A stretch of 64,000 bases of DNA from Aquibacillus salsiterrae (GCF_028416595.1 NZ_JAMQKC010000002.1:310001-374000), one strand, 5' to 3'. Counted from the first letter of the stretch, positions 1 through 9,567 are shown. Notes: a model not told the origin generated them from the sequence alone. Made by a program: numbers and translations.

Positions 1-308
1 TTTCCATTTAGATCGGTCAATACTCCTAACAAGTAGTTAACACCTAAATCAAGCCCAATCGAGTAACCAGCATTTTGATTAAACAGCAGCATTACCGGCC
101 TTCTTCCACCACTTGACTGTCCGGGCCCTGATTCATAGATTAATTGTTCGTCGATTAGTTCACTTACTAAAGAAGAAACAGTTCCCTTGTTCAATCCAGT
201 AACTTGAGCGATATCAGCTCTTGAGATAGGGGATTTAACTTTAATTACTTCGAGTACAAGTGTCTTATTTTCCTTTTTGACTACATGTTGATTCCACGTT
301 TGATTCAC
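1..308 (-). CDS. xylR: Xylose operon repressor XylR (ROK family), C-terminal part outside the window
   Basis: The reverse strand encodes about 102 residues from a GTG start at 308 and runs off the left edge. An N-terminal winged helix-turn-helix (about residues 20-70, including SRADIAQVTGLNKGTVSSLV) is followed by GGRRP and the beginning of the ROK sugar-kinase-like domain (GYSIGLDLGVNYLLGVLTD). ROK repressors of this layout are XylR proteins, which bind the xyl operator and release it when xylose binds. The gene is divergent from xylA, with a 133-base shared control region, which is the usual Bacillaceae arrangement. The GTG was chosen because a weak GAGAG ribosome site precedes it. Family membership is near certain; the name rests on the neighbour. 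Confidence 0.9.
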   Translation of the reverse strand, partial: MNQTWNQHVVKKENKTLVLEVIKVKSPISRADIAQVTGLNKGTVSSLVSELIDEQLIYESGPGQSSGGRRPVMLLFNQNAGYSIGLDLGVNYLLGVLTDLNG

Positions 309-354
309 CGCATATCACTCTCTCGATTTTTTGTACTGTTATTTTAACATAAAC

Positions 355-379
355 TTAGTTCATTCGCTAGACAAACTAT
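355..379. promoter_or_regulatory. XylR-type operator (imperfect palindrome)
   Basis: TTAGTT at 355-360 and AACTAt at 374-379 are the outer arms of an imperfect palindrome closely resembling the Bacillus xyl operator. It overlaps the -35 element of the xylA promoter, so bound XylR would block transcription. Confidence 0.75.
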
Positions 380-396
380 GAGAACGTTGCTATAAT
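368..396 (+). promoter_or_regulatory. Sigma-A type promoter of xylA
   Basis: TAGACA (368-373) and TATAAT (391-396) are separated by 17 bases. The -35 lies inside the operator. A two-mismatch cre-like sequence (379-392) sits between the -35 and -10, so CcpA control is possible but weakly supported. Confidence 0.75.
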
Positions 397-441
397 GAAC
401 ACATAAAGTTAAATAATATTATCATTTGGAGGTTTTAGTAA

Positions 442-1767
442 ATGGCATACTTTGAAAACGTTAACAAGATTCAATATGAAGGAGCAAAATCAAACAATCC
501 TTTTGCGTTCAAATTTTATAATCCTGAAGAAAAAATCAATGGTAAAACAATGGAAGAGTTCTTGCGTTTTGGTGTTGCATACTGGCACACTTTCACAGCC
601 GGTGGTACTGATCCGTTCGGTTCTGCTACAGCAATCCGTAATTGGGACAAATATACAGGAATGGATTTAGCTAAAGCAAGAGTAGAGGCAGCATTTGAAT
701 TTTTCGGAAAATTAGGTGTTCCATATTTCTGTTTCCATGATGTTGATATCGCTCCAGAAGGTGATACGCTAGCAGAATCAAATAAAAACCAAGACACGAT
801 TGTTGCAATGATTAAAGATTACATGAAGGATAGCGAGGTAAAGTTACTTTGGAACACAGCAAATAACTTTACAAATCCGCGGTTTGTACACGGTGCTGCT
901 TCTTCAAACAATGCTGACGTATTTGCATATGCAGCAGCTAAAGTTAAGAAACAATTAGAAATTGGTAAAGAACTAGGTGGAGAAAACTTTGTATTTTGGG
1001 GTGGACGTGAAGGGTATGAGTCACTACTTAACACTGACCTTAAGTTAGAGCAAGACAACCTTGGACGTTTCTTCCAACTAGCAGTTGATTATGCAAAAGA
1101 AATCGGTTTCGATGCACAATTCTTAATTGAGCCAAAACCAAAAGAACCTACTACACACCAATATGATTTTGATGTAGCTACAACAATTGGTTTCTTAAGA
1201 ACGTATGGTTTAGAAAACGACTTTAAGTTGAATATTGAAGCAAACCACGCTACACTAGCCGGGCATACTTTCGAGCATGAATTACGTTGGGCAAGAATTA
1301 ATGGCATGTTAGGTTCTGTAGACGCTAACCAAGGCGACCCACTTCTTGGATGGGATACAGATGAATTTCCAACAGATCTATACTCAACTACATTAGCCAT
1401 GTATGAAATTATTAAAAATGGTGGTTTAGGTACTGGTGGATTAAACTTTGATGCGAAAATTAGAAGAGGATCATTCGAACAAGACGATCTTTTCCATGCG
1501 CACATTGCTGGTATGGATGCATTTGCTATCGGAACAAAAGTAGCTAACAAATTAATTGAAGATAAGGTGTTTGATTCATTTGTTGAAGAGCGCTATGCTA
1601 GCTACACTACTGGTATCGGTAAAGATATTGTAGACGGAAAAGCAACCTTTACATCATTAGAAGACCATGCACTTAAGATTGGCGAAGTTACGCCAAATAA
1701 ATCTGGTCGCGTAGAAAGCATTAAAGCGACCATTAACAAATATTTAGTTACTTCCCTTGCTGAGTAA
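442..1767 (+). CDS. xylA: Xylose isomerase
   Basis: This cytoplasmic, metal-dependent TIM-barrel enzyme converts D-xylose to D-xylulose. The 441-residue length is that of class II xylose isomerases. Family signatures are visible: the catalytic region [12 protein letters not shown] (about residue 97), WGGREGYE (about 187), [10 protein letters not shown] with the metal-binding Glu (about 230), and [16 protein letters not shown] (about 267). GGAGG at 428-432 sits at good distance from the ATG. The gene heads an operon with xylB, 24 bases downstream, and is divergent from xylR. It is expected to be xylose-induced through the operator at 355-379. Confidence 0.98.
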   Translation: MAYFENVNKIQYEGAKSNNPFAFKFYNPEEKINGKTMEEFLRFGVAYWHTFTAGGTDPFGSATAIRNWDKYTGMDLAKARVEAAFEFFGKLGVPYFCFHDVDIAPEGDTLAESNKNQDTIVAMIKDYMKDSEVKLLWNTANNFTNPRFVHGAASSNNADVFAYAAAKVKKQLEIGKELGGENFVFWGGREGYESLLNTDLKLEQDNLGRFFQLAVDYAKEIGFDAQFLIEPKPKEPTTHQYDFDVATTIGFLRTYGLENDFKLNIEANHATLAGHTFEHELRWARINGMLGSVDANQGDPLLGWDTDEFPTDLYSTTLAMYEIIKNGGLGTGGLNFDAKIRRGSFEQDDLFHAHIAGMDAFAIGTKVANKLIEDKVFDSFVEERYASYTTGIGKDIVDGKATFTSLEDHALKIGEVTPNKSGRVESIKATINKYLVTSLAE

Positions 1768-1791
1768 TTACTAAAAGAGAGGTGTCCTAAA

Positions 1792-3291
1792 ATGAAGTAC
1801 GTAATTGGTGTTGATTTAGGAACAAGTGCTGTAAAGTTATTACTTGTCAATCAAATGGGAGAAGTTACTTACGAAGTATCGAAAGACTATCCTTTGATCC
1901 AAGAAAAAACGGGATATAGTGAACAAAATCCTGAAGAGTGGGTGAGTCAGACAGTTGCAGGACTGTCTGAACTCATCAATGATTTTGGTGGGGATGTCCA
2001 CGATATCGAAGGAATGAGCTTTTCCGGACAAATGCATGGACTTGTTCTTTTGAATAAAGACAATGAAATATTAAGAAATGCAATTCTATGGAACGATACG
2101 CGAACAACAAAACAATGTCGAGATATTTATGACAAGGTTGGACGCGAGCGATTTATTGACATTACCAAAAATATGGCATTAGAAGGATTTACTTTGCCGA
2201 AAATTTTATGGGTTAGAGAAAATGAACCAGAAATTTTCGAACAAGCAACTCTATTCTTATTGCCAAAAGATTATTTAAGATATCGTTTAACTGGTCAATT
2301 ACACATGGATTACTCTGATGCTGCAGGTACGAGTTTGTTAGACGTGAGTGCAAAAGAGTGGAGTAAAGAAATATGCGAATTACTTGATTTAGATATGTCT
2401 ATTTGTCCACCATTAGTCAATTCCTATGATGACGTTGGTGCTTTATTACCTGAAATCGTTCAACAAACAGGCTTGAATGCTTCAACTAAAGTGTTTGCTG
2501 GTGGAGCAGATAATGCTTGTGGTGCAGTTGGTTCAGGGATTTTGTCAGAAGGAAAGACTTTTGCAAGTATCGGTACATCTGGTGTTGTTTTGTCCTATGA
2601 AGAAAACGGGGATAAGGACTACGAAGGCAAGGTTCACTATTTTAATCATAGTGCTCCGGATGCTTACTACACGATGGGTGTTACGTTGTCTGCTGGTCAC
2701 AGTTTATCTTGGTTTAAAAATGTGTTTGCGGAAAAGGAAGATTTTGACACTTTATTAAGTGAAGTGGGAAACGTTCCGGTAGGTTCTCACGGATTACTGT
2801 TTACTCCATACCTTGTTGGTGAAAGAACGCCTCATGCAGATTCAACTATTCGTGGTAGTTTTATTGGCATGGATAGTTCACATCGCCGTCGTGACTTTGC
2901 TCGTGCGGTGCTTGAAGGCATTACGTTCTCCCTTAACGAATCGATTGAAATTTTTAGGGGAAATGGCAAACAAATCGATGAGATCTATTCAATAGGTGGA
3001 GGAGCTAAGAATAAAGAATGGTTACAAATGCAAGCTGACATTTTTAATGCCAAAATTATTAAGCTAACGAGTGAGCAAGGACCTGGTATGGGTGCGGCGA
3101 TGCTTGCTGCTTATGGATGTGGCTGGTTTACGACGTTACAAGCTTGTGCAGACGAGTTCCTGCAAGACGCTGAAACATATGAACCAATAAAAGAGAATGT
3201 GGAGAAGTACAAAACACTATTCTCCGTTTATAAAAAAGTGTATCATCAAACAATTGAGATTAATCAAGAGTTAATGGATTTTAGATCGTAA
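1792..3291 (+). CDS. xylB: Xylulokinase
   Basis: This FGGY-family kinase phosphorylates D-xylulose to xylulose 5-phosphate, the entry point to the pentose phosphate pathway. The 499-residue protein begins with the ATP-binding motif GVDLGTSAVKLLL. It carries the xylulokinase-type SGQMHGLVLL near residue 80, a GGADNACGAVG segment near 237 and the C-terminal GGGAKNKEWLQMQADI near 400. An AGAGAGGTG ribosome site precedes the ATG. It is the last gene of xylAB and is followed by a strong hairpin terminator. Confidence 0.98.
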   Translation: MKYVIGVDLGTSAVKLLLVNQMGEVTYEVSKDYPLIQEKTGYSEQNPEEWVSQTVAGLSELINDFGGDVHDIEGMSFSGQMHGLVLLNKDNEILRNAILWNDTRTTKQCRDIYDKVGRERFIDITKNMALEGFTLPKILWVRENEPEIFEQATLFLLPKDYLRYRLTGQLHMDYSDAAGTSLLDVSAKEWSKEICELLDLDMSICPPLVNSYDDVGALLPEIVQQTGLNASTKVFAGGADNACGAVGSGILSEGKTFASIGTSGVVLSYEENGDKDYEGKVHYFNHSAPDAYYTMGVTLSAGHSLSWFKNVFAEKEDFDTLLSEVGNVPVGSHGLLFTPYLVGERTPHADSTIRGSFIGMDSSHRRRDFARAVLEGITFSLNESIEIFRGNGKQIDEIYSIGGGAKNKEWLQMQADIFNAKIIKLTSEQGPGMGAAMLAAYGCGWFTTLQACADEFLQDAETYEPIKENVEKYKTLFSVYKKVYHQTIEINQELMDFRS

Positions 3292-3310
3292 CGGATAGTA
3301 AAGATGAGCA

Positions 3311-3348
3311 AAAACACTGTTTACATATAGTTAAACAGTGTTTTGTTT
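3311..3348 (+). terminator. Rho-independent terminator of xylAB
   Basis: A perfect 13-bp stem (3311-3323 paired with 3332-3344) with an 8-base loop ends in TTTTGTTT. Confidence 0.85.
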
Positions 3349-3482
3349 CACGTAAGCCAAGTTTATAAGTGAACATGAAAATTGCTACAGATTAACCCGA
3401 TATTTTGTACCCCAACCATCATTATTTCTCTCATAAAAAAACTTCCAGATTATTGTAACGGAAAAACGTAAGGATGATTGCT

Positions 3483-5252
3483 GTGTTTTCAGTAGGAAAA
3501 TTAAATACACTTAGAAATCAAATTCTGTTTGTCTTTGTGATAGTGATGGTAATTGTGCTCGTAATCGTTGGCATTATGACATTCAACAGAGTTTCTGCAA
3601 TATTAAAAAATAATGCAGAGGACCAAATGAAACAAGTTGCTGCGGAAGCAAGTGGTAGGTTTGATTCTCTTTATGAACAAATTAACATGGTTACGAAACA
3701 AATCGCAACGAACGAAGATGTTCAACAGTTACTAAAGTTAGAAAATCAAGGGATAAAGACGACATTTAGTCAACGGCAATCCTTAATGGATATTACCAAT
3801 ACATTGCAAGCTAATGCAGATGGAATTTATTCTGTTGAACTGTATACAAGTAAATTTAAAAAAATTCTACCCCTATCAAGTGGATCGTTGCTAAATCGAC
3901 TTGACGGTCGTTCAATATTCCAAGCAAATCAAAAAAAAGGTGGCCTAGTATGGGTTGGACAAGATCCAAAATTTGAAGATTATTTCTTAGCGATTCGGCA
4001 AGTAAGTCTAATGGATAATTCTTTCCGTAATGGTGGCTATTTACTCATTCAAATTAACAAAAGTTATTTCAAATATAATGCACCACGACAAACAGTCGAA
4101 AATCAATTGATGATTGTACTAGATCAACGGTTAAACCCGGTTGTAAGTAATTATTCAGGTCGCGAACAAGAACTGCTAAATACACAAAAAGAGACGGTTA
4201 CAATCAATAATACAGAATATATGATTGTCTCAAACAAGTCTGATTCAACTAATTGGACGTTACTCATTTTAACTCCTGTTCAAGAGTTAGTAAAAGGGAT
4301 GGATGTACTTAGGACGATTATTATTGTCTCAGGTCTTGTCGGCTTTGTCTTTTTCTCCATTTGTTCGCTTTTTTTGACAACATTTATTACTAGGCCAATT
4401 ATTCAGCTAACAAATACGATGAGACAAGCAAGTAAGGGAGCATTGTCACAAAACCCATCGACTCCTTCAACAGTTGAAATTCATGAATTAAACAATACCT
4501 ATAATCAATTAGTAGAAGAAACAAACCATTTAATCCAAATGGTTTATGAGAAGGAATTAACCAAAAACCGATCAGAGTTAAAGGCACTACAAGCGCAAAT
4601 TCATCCCCATTTTTTATTCAATACATTAGACAGTTTATATTGGGCATTGGATGAAAAAGAGGAGAACGAATTAGCAGAATTGGTGCTAGCGATGTCCAAA
4701 TTATTTAGGTATACCATTAGTAAAAATTTAGAAGGGGAATGGGTTTCAATAAAGGAGGAAATGGAACAAATCGACCGTTACATGCTAATCATGAGGATGC
4801 GTTTTGGGGAACGTTTGAAATGGATAAAGGACGTTCCGGAACAATGGGAACGGGTAAAAATCCCGAAACTTCTTATCCAGCCGTTAGTTGAGAATGCAAT
4901 CCTTCATGGTGCAGGAAATAAGATAGGTGACTGTCATGTGTGTGTAACCGTCACACAATCAGAAAAATCTAATCGATTACTCATAACGGTACAAGATGAC
5001 GGTCCTGGCATGGATAATGAAACAATCGAATGGATTTATAAGACGATGAACGTTGCGGGAGTGAACTCCGAAAAGGGGAGTGGCATCGCTATTTCAAATG
5101 TTCATAAACGTTTGCATTTATACTTCAGTCATGAGGATGTAAATGGATTAATAATAGAAAGTCAGAAAAATAAGGGAACAAGGATTTATTTTGAGATACC
5201 GATTTATGGGGGGGAGAGTCTAAATGCAAGGGAAAACGATTTTAATTGTTGA
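3483..5252 (+). CDS. YesM-type sensor histidine kinase
   Basis: This is a membrane sensor kinase of the LytS/YesM class that typically controls carbohydrate transporters. From the N-terminus it has a membrane helix (about 14-35), an extracytoplasmic sensor region (about 40-270), a second helix (about 280-305) and a HAMP linker. A His_kinase domain with the phosphoacceptor motif HPHFLFNTLDSLYW (about 374-387) follows, then an ATPase domain with PLVENAILHG and DDGPGMD. An ATG at 3474 lies inside the sequence AAGGATG, which is itself a good ribosome site for the GTG at 3483, so the start is placed at 3483. The gene overlaps the response regulator by 29 bases. The signal is probably an oligosaccharide or its binding protein, which is inference. 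Confidence 0.92.
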   Translation: MFSVGKLNTLRNQILFVFVIVMVIVLVIVGIMTFNRVSAILKNNAEDQMKQVAAEASGRFDSLYEQINMVTKQIATNEDVQQLLKLENQGIKTTFSQRQSLMDITNTLQANADGIYSVELYTSKFKKILPLSSGSLLNRLDGRSIFQANQKKGGLVWVGQDPKFEDYFLAIRQVSLMDNSFRNGGYLLIQINKSYFKYNAPRQTVENQLMIVLDQRLNPVVSNYSGREQELLNTQKETVTINNTEYMIVSNKSDSTNWTLLILTPVQELVKGMDVLRTIIIVSGLVGFVFFSICSLFLTTFITRPIIQLTNTMRQASKGALSQNPSTPSTVEIHELNNTYNQLVEETNHLIQMVYEKELTKNRSELKALQAQIHPHFLFNTLDSLYWALDEKEENELAELVLAMSKLFRYTISKNLEGEWVSIKEEMEQIDRYMLIMRMRFGERLKWIKDVPEQWERVKIPKLLIQPLVENAILHGAGNKIGDCHVCVTVTQSEKSNRLLITVQDDGPGMDNETIEWIYKTMNVAGVNSEKGSGIAISNVHKRLHLYFSHEDVNGLIIESQKNKGTRIYFEIPIYGGESLNARENDFNC

Positions 5253-5994
5253 TGATGAACCGAGGTCAAGAGAAGGAATTAAGAAAACATTGGATAATTG
5301 GGCAGAGGGGAAACTTAATATATTAACAGCAGCCAGTGGACATGAAGCAATGGAGAGAATGAACAATAATAAAATAAATTTATTAATCACTGATATCCGC
5401 ATGCCTGAAATTACAGGATTACAGCTATTAGAGGCAATGAAAAAGCAAAATAAATTACCGGTAGTGATTGTTATTTCTGCCTATTCAGAATTTCAGTATG
5501 CACAAGAAGCATTAAGGTTGGGTGTTGTTAATTATTTGTTAAAGCCAATCAGTAAACAAGAGTTGGTTGAGGAAGTTGAAAAAGCACTAAAATTAGATGA
5601 AAAACAGGAAAGGGCTGGAATTATTGAACAAGTAGTAGATGAAAAATTACTTGATTTAAATTTAGATGGAAGGTTTGTGCATAAATCGATTAAAGAAGCG
5701 ATCAGTTTTGTTGAAGAGAACTATGCCATGGAATTATCGTTAAAGGAAGTAGCCAACTACGTCCATTTAAACCCGAGTTATTTCAGTGCCCTATTTAAAG
5801 AACAGACAAATTTAACATTTAGTGAATACCTTACGAGATTTCGTCTACAAGAAGCGAAACGACTATTAATTACAACGAATAAAACGGTAAATGAAATTGC
5901 TGAAGATGTTGGGTATAAAACAACGAAATATTTTATTCGCCTATTTAAAGAATATGAACAAGCAACACCAAGTTCCTATCGTAAACAACCTTAA
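5224..5994 (+). CDS. Response regulator with AraC-type DNA-binding domain (short YesN type)
   Basis: A receiver domain (about 1-120) has the acidic pair VDDEP, phosphoacceptor Asp57 in LLITDIRMPE and the conserved Lys in NYLLKP. It is followed by a double helix-turn-helix AraC domain (about 155-256, ending FIRLFKEYEQATPSSYRK). At 256 residues it lacks the long middle region of most YesN proteins, so it is a compact member. It is translationally coupled to the upstream kinase. The likely target is the binding-protein gene that follows. Confidence 0.93.
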   Translation: MQGKTILIVDDEPRSREGIKKTLDNWAEGKLNILTAASGHEAMERMNNNKINLLITDIRMPEITGLQLLEAMKKQNKLPVVIVISAYSEFQYAQEALRLGVVNYLLKPISKQELVEEVEKALKLDEKQERAGIIEQVVDEKLLDLNLDGRFVHKSIKEAISFVEENYAMELSLKEVANYVHLNPSYFSALFKEQTNLTFSEYLTRFRLQEAKRLLITTNKTVNEIAEDVGYKTTKYFIRLFKEYEQATPSSYRKQP

Positions 5995-5996
5995 AA

Positions 5997-6036
5997 CCCC
6001 CCTGTTTTTATTGAAAATAGGGGGGCTACCTCTTTT
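5997..6036 (+). terminator. Terminator after the two-component genes
   Basis: Six C residues (5997-6002) pair with six G residues (6020-6025), extended by TTTT/AAAA inner pairing, with a loose TCTTTT tract beyond. The U tract is imperfect. Confidence 0.6.
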
Positions 6037-6043
6037 GAAAACC

Positions 6044-6091
6044 CTGCTTAAGCTTGCCTTAGGCTGGGCAAGGCGTCCTGCGCTTTTCTAA
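6044..6091. repeat. Dispersed palindromic repeat, copy 1 (partial, right end)
   Basis: It contains GGGCAAGGCGTCCTGCGCTT followed by TTCT, almost the same as the right half of the copy at 47612-47683. The left half (AAGAGCTGTCTAGC) is missing or degenerate. Confidence 0.65.
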
Positions 6092-6095
6092 ATGT

Positions 6096-6114
6096 TTTGG
6101 AAGCGGTTTCCAAA
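6096..6114. promoter_or_regulatory. cre-like palindrome upstream of the binding-protein gene
   Basis: TTTGGAAGCGGTTTCCAAA is a near-perfect LacI/CcpA-type palindrome with a central CG. It differs from the cre consensus at the outer positions, so it could also be the operator of another LacI-family regulator. It lies about 100 bases before the next start codon. Confidence 0.55.
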
Positions 6115-6210
6115 TAAAGTAGTATTTTGTCCAATTATTGTTACCTTATATTTTTTAGGTGCGAGTGGTAGACTAAAAATGTAGAAATATTACTATAAGG
6201 GGGCTAAAAC

Positions 6211-7557
6211 ATGTTAAAAAACAAAACGTTGTTAATAATGTTAACGTTTGCAGCATTGCTATTCATAATTACCGGTTGTGGCGGTGGAAATGAATCAGAT
6301 GATGCAAAAGGCGGAGATAGTAATGCAGAAGCTGGAGATAACAGTGGAAATGTCGAAGAAAAGACAATTACATTCATGAACTTGTGGCCTGAAGGAAGTT
6401 CAAAGCAGCATTACAACATTATACAAGGTATCATTGATGAATTTGAAGCAGCCAATCCAGGCGTGAAAGTGGAATCGCAAGCTCTTGGTAACGAGCAATA
6501 CAAGGGTAAATTAAAAGTACTATCCGCTTCTAACGAGTTACCTGATGTAGGTATGACATGGGCAGCTGGATTTTTAACACCTTACGTGGAAGGCGAGAAG
6601 TTTGCACCGCTTGATGATGTATTAGAAAATGGATTAGCTGATTCATTCGTACCCGGTACTACAGAAGCTTATGCAATTGACGGTAAAACTTACGGATTAC
6701 CACTAGAGCTTAATATTGCTCCAATTTATTACAACAAGCAAATATTTAAAGACAATGGTTTAGAAGTTCCAACAACATACGAAGAATTCAAAAATGTTAT
6801 TCAAACATTAGTAGATAATGGAATTACTCCAATTACAGTAGGAAATAAAGATGCTTGGACAGGTTCATTATGGTACATGTACTTAGCTGACCGCATTGGC
6901 GGACCTGAAACAATTACGAATGCAATAAACCGTACTGGTTCATTTGAAGACCCTGCTTTAATACAAGCAGCTGAAGAAATTCAAAATCTAGTTGACATGG
7001 GTGCGTTCGTTAAGGGCTACAACGGTTTATCTAATGATGAAGCAAAAGGCTACTTTATGAATAACCAAGCTGCAATGTACTTAATGGGTACATGGGAGCT
7101 TCCGAACTACACGACAAATGAAGATGTACCTCAAGAATTTAGAGATTCGATTGGTTACTTTAAGTTCCCTACTGTAGAAGGTGGAGAAGGCAACATCGAT
7201 AGCTTTGTTGGTGGCCCTGGTGTTGGTTTATTTGTATCAGAAAAATCAGAGGTTAAAGAAGAAGCAAAAGATTTCGTATCATTTTTTGTTAAGCGTTGGG
7301 GTGAGCAATCAGTTACAGATGCAGGTGTAATTCCTGCTACAAAGGTTGATACATCAGAAACTGAATTACCACAACTGTATGTTGATATTTTGGATGCCTT
7401 AAGTAATGCATCTAACATCACTCTATATGCTGATGTTCAAATGAACCCAACTGTTGCTCAAGTGCACTTAGATATGATTCAATCATTATTTGGTAAACAA
7501 GCAACTCCAGAAGAATTTGCTAAAAAGCAAGAAGAAGCATTGGCTGAAGAAGAATAA
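6211..7557 (+). CDS. Sugar ABC transporter substrate-binding lipoprotein (orphan)
   Basis: This extracytoplasmic binding protein of family 1 (CUT1 type) has 448 residues. The signal peptide ends in lipobox IITGC with Cys23 as the lipid anchor, followed by an acidic Gly/Ser linker. The mature part has the usual two-lobe pattern (LWPEGSSKQHYNIIQGIIDEFEAANPGVKV near the start, YYNKQIFKDNGLEVPTTYEEF in the middle). No permease gene accompanies it. The next genes are a DUF624 protein on the opposite strand and an esterase, so it must use permeases encoded elsewhere. Its position right after a YesM/YesN pair suggests induction by that system. The ligand is unknown; a xylo- or pectic oligosaccharide fits the context. 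Confidence 0.9.
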   Translation: MLKNKTLLIMLTFAALLFIITGCGGGNESDDAKGGDSNAEAGDNSGNVEEKTITFMNLWPEGSSKQHYNIIQGIIDEFEAANPGVKVESQALGNEQYKGKLKVLSASNELPDVGMTWAAGFLTPYVEGEKFAPLDDVLENGLADSFVPGTTEAYAIDGKTYGLPLELNIAPIYYNKQIFKDNGLEVPTTYEEFKNVIQTLVDNGITPITVGNKDAWTGSLWYMYLADRIGGPETITNAINRTGSFEDPALIQAAEEIQNLVDMGAFVKGYNGLSNDEAKGYFMNNQAAMYLMGTWELPNYTTNEDVPQEFRDSIGYFKFPTVEGGEGNIDSFVGGPGVGLFVSEKSEVKEEAKDFVSFFVKRWGEQSVTDAGVIPATKVDTSETELPQLYVDILDALSNASNITLYADVQMNPTVAQVHLDMIQSLFGKQATPEEFAKKQEEALAEEE

Positions 7558-7566
7558 GTAAATAGT

Positions 7567-7613
7567 AAAGAGGTTGCCAAAGGAAGGTTTTTTCCAGTGG
7601 CAACCTCTTTTGA
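7567..7613. terminator. Bidirectional terminator between convergent genes
   Basis: A 13-bp stem (7567-7579 with 7598-7610) is flanked by AAA and TTT on its two sides, so it can serve both the binding-protein gene and the convergent DUF624 gene. Confidence 0.8.
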
Positions 7614-7667
7614 TTTAAAGAGAAATATGAGAAATCAGATACCTAGCGGAATGAAACTTCGAACCAA

Positions 7668-8300
7668 TTAGTTCTCGTTATCTTGTTTTTTCTTGTCGAT
7701 TTTTTCAAATGCACGTAAGGCTGGCCACATGAAAATATAAGTTAGAAAACTTCCGCCGAAGAAAAATACAAGTCCAGGGATTGTTGTTAATGCAAAATAG
7801 ACGGTGATTACACCAATAATCATCAAAAGATTGTATAACGGATTGATCATCATAATCAAAAAAGCATTTTTAAACTTCTGGAAGAGATTAATGTCATAAT
7901 GAACGTAAACTGGAAATAAATAAAAAGTAGTCAAAATAAAGGCAAAAATAAATAAGTAAATTGGAATTTGCACAAGTGCAGTGATGCTATTATTGCTTAA
8001 TTGGATGAATCTTAAATCGACAAGGATGATAAATCCCAAAATGACTAGGATTAATCCCAGTAGATTTCCTTTTACAAATTCTTTCTTATAATGGCTCCAA
8101 AAGGTTTGAAAAACGGGCAGCTCTGTCTCACCCATAATCCATTTTCGGACTATGGCAAACATAGCGATTGTGGCCGGGAAAAATCCGAATAAAAGCAACC
8201 CTAACAGCGAAAATACTAGCCATAATATGTTGACATATGCAAAACGTGTAATCCATTCAGTTATCGTATAAAAAAATCCCATGTTGCTGGATTTAGCCAT
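7668..8300 (-). CDS. DUF624 (YesL-like) membrane protein
   Basis: A 210-residue integral membrane protein with about five hydrophobic segments and the family pattern WITRFAYVNILWLVFSLLGLLLFGFFPAT near the N-terminus. DUF624 proteins are commonly found beside YesM/YesN systems and CUT1 transporters in Bacillaceae. Their molecular role is not established, so none is assigned. An AGGAGG site precedes the ATG. The 174 bases to the divergent esterase gene hold a candidate cre. A second, related protein is at 23961. Confidence 0.85.
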   Translation of the reverse strand: MAKSSNMGFFYTITEWITRFAYVNILWLVFSLLGLLLFGFFPATIAMFAIVRKWIMGETELPVFQTFWSHYKKEFVKGNLLGLILVILGFIILVDLRFIQLSNNSITALVQIPIYLFIFAFILTTFYLFPVYVHYDINLFQKFKNAFLIMMINPLYNLLMIIGVITVYFALTTIPGLVFFFGGSFLTYIFMWPALRAFEKIDKKKQDNEN

Positions 8301-8434
8301 GTATAAGTCCTCCTGGAGATAAAAAATATTCTCTATCTATTTATTTTAACACATACTGGTAAGAAACGCGCTCGCTTTTTGAACAAATCTTATTGACATT
8401 TCCCACATGGTTGATTAATCTTTATACTATATTT

Positions 8435-8448
8435 TGAAAACGCTTCCT
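8435..8448. promoter_or_regulatory. Candidate cre site upstream of the esterase gene
   Basis: TGAAAACGCTTCCT matches 12 of 14 cre consensus positions and lies 27 bases before the next start codon, a common roadblock position. Confidence 0.45.
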
Positions 8449-8474
8449 TTTATAGGTGGTAGGAGGATGGAGTA

Positions 8475-9488
8475 ATGATTGATTCTTTTTTTGAACAAAT
8501 TTATCTTGATACGGTAAACGAAACGGGGAATGGTAACGGTGAACTTCAAAGGAATAAAAGGAGACAACAGATTGATGCATTAATGGGTGACTTTCGAGAC
8601 TACAACGTCAAGGTTACTAATGTACAAGTCGTTGGAACAGTTGAATATGACGAATATACACGTCAAAAGTTAATGTTTCAATTTGCTAAGGACTTAACCG
8701 GTTCTACCTATGTGTTGACACCAAAAAACGACAGGGATATTCACCCAACCGTCTTAGCAATACATGGGCATGGCTATGGAAATAAAGAAATTGTTGGTTT
8801 AACGAAGGAAGGTGAAGAAGACAACAACAACCAGTCCGGTATTTATCAACACTTTGCTGTTCAATTGGTCAAAAGAGGGATGAAAGTAATAGCACCGGAA
8901 GTATTAGGATTTGGTGAAAGGAGGTTGTCTGAGGATATAGAGGATGATAAACCTTCTTCGTGTGAGCCAATGGCTACCCAATTACTAATGACAGGCAGAA
9001 CACTTGCAGGTCTTCGTGTAACAGAAACAAGACGATTGATTGATTGGGTGGAAACAATGGAGGATGTGGATAAAAAAAGAATCGGAATGATGGGTTTTTC
9101 TGGTGGTGGACTAATTGCAGCATTTACTGCTGCACTAGATAACCGAATAAAGGCAACTGTAATTAGTGGATTTACTAATACGTTTAAAGGAAGTATTTTG
9201 GCTATTCATCACTGTATTGATAACTATGTTCCTGGAATATTAGAAATTAGCGAATTGCCAGAAATAATTGGTTTGATTGCACCTAGGGGGTTATTTGTTG
9301 AAGGGGGACATGATGATCCTATTTTTCCGGTAAAGCATACTAAGCTGGCTATAGCCCAACTGGAAGCGATCTACCGAGATATGTACGATTATCCTGATCG
9401 ATTTAGTTATGACATCTTTGAAGGAAGTCACCAAATCGGTGGGGAAAAGTCCTATGATTGGCTTCGTAATTACTTATTAAACATTTGA
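8475..9488 (+). CDS. Alpha/beta hydrolase, acetyl xylan esterase/dienelactone hydrolase-like
   Basis: This is a 337-residue cytoplasmic protein (no signal peptide). The alpha/beta-hydrolase signs are an oxyanion region AIHGHGYGNKEI (about 96-107), the nucleophile elbow GFSGGG with Ser about 210, an Asp region GHDDPIFP (about 275) and a C-terminal His in FEGSHQIGG (about 317). This set resembles large bacterial esterases annotated as acetyl xylan esterases. Beside xylAB and an orphan sugar-binding protein, intracellular deacylation of imported oligosaccharides is a reasonable guess. The substrate cannot be read from the sequence. AGGAGG precedes the ATG. Confidence 0.8.
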   Translation: MIDSFFEQIYLDTVNETGNGNGELQRNKRRQQIDALMGDFRDYNVKVTNVQVVGTVEYDEYTRQKLMFQFAKDLTGSTYVLTPKNDRDIHPTVLAIHGHGYGNKEIVGLTKEGEEDNNNQSGIYQHFAVQLVKRGMKVIAPEVLGFGERRLSEDIEDDKPSSCEPMATQLLMTGRTLAGLRVTETRRLIDWVETMEDVDKKRIGMMGFSGGGLIAAFTAALDNRIKATVISGFTNTFKGSILAIHHCIDNYVPGILEISELPEIIGLIAPRGLFVEGGHDDPIFPVKHTKLAIAQLEAIYRDMYDYPDRFSYDIFEGSHQIGGEKSYDWLRNYLLNI

Positions 9489-9504
9489 AATAGAAGCTTT
9501 TTTT

Positions 9505-9567
9505 TAAAAAGATAAGAAAGATAACAAATGCAAGAGCTGTCTAGCAAGGCTCGACTTGCGCTTTTGT
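9505..9567. repeat. Dispersed palindromic repeat, copy 2
   Basis: The layout is AAAAGATAAGAAAG at the left, then AAGAGCTGTCTAGC, and CTTGCGCTTTTG at the right. It sits just after the esterase gene. The rest of the 445-base gap to 9934 holds a weak hairpin (9579-9604, no U tract) and a promoter at 9793-9821. Confidence 0.75.

Noticed and set aside
1089-1550. 153-codon frame on the minus strand inside xylA
   Set aside because: Overlaps a certain gene on the other strand and has a composition that mirrors its codons, so it is a shadow.
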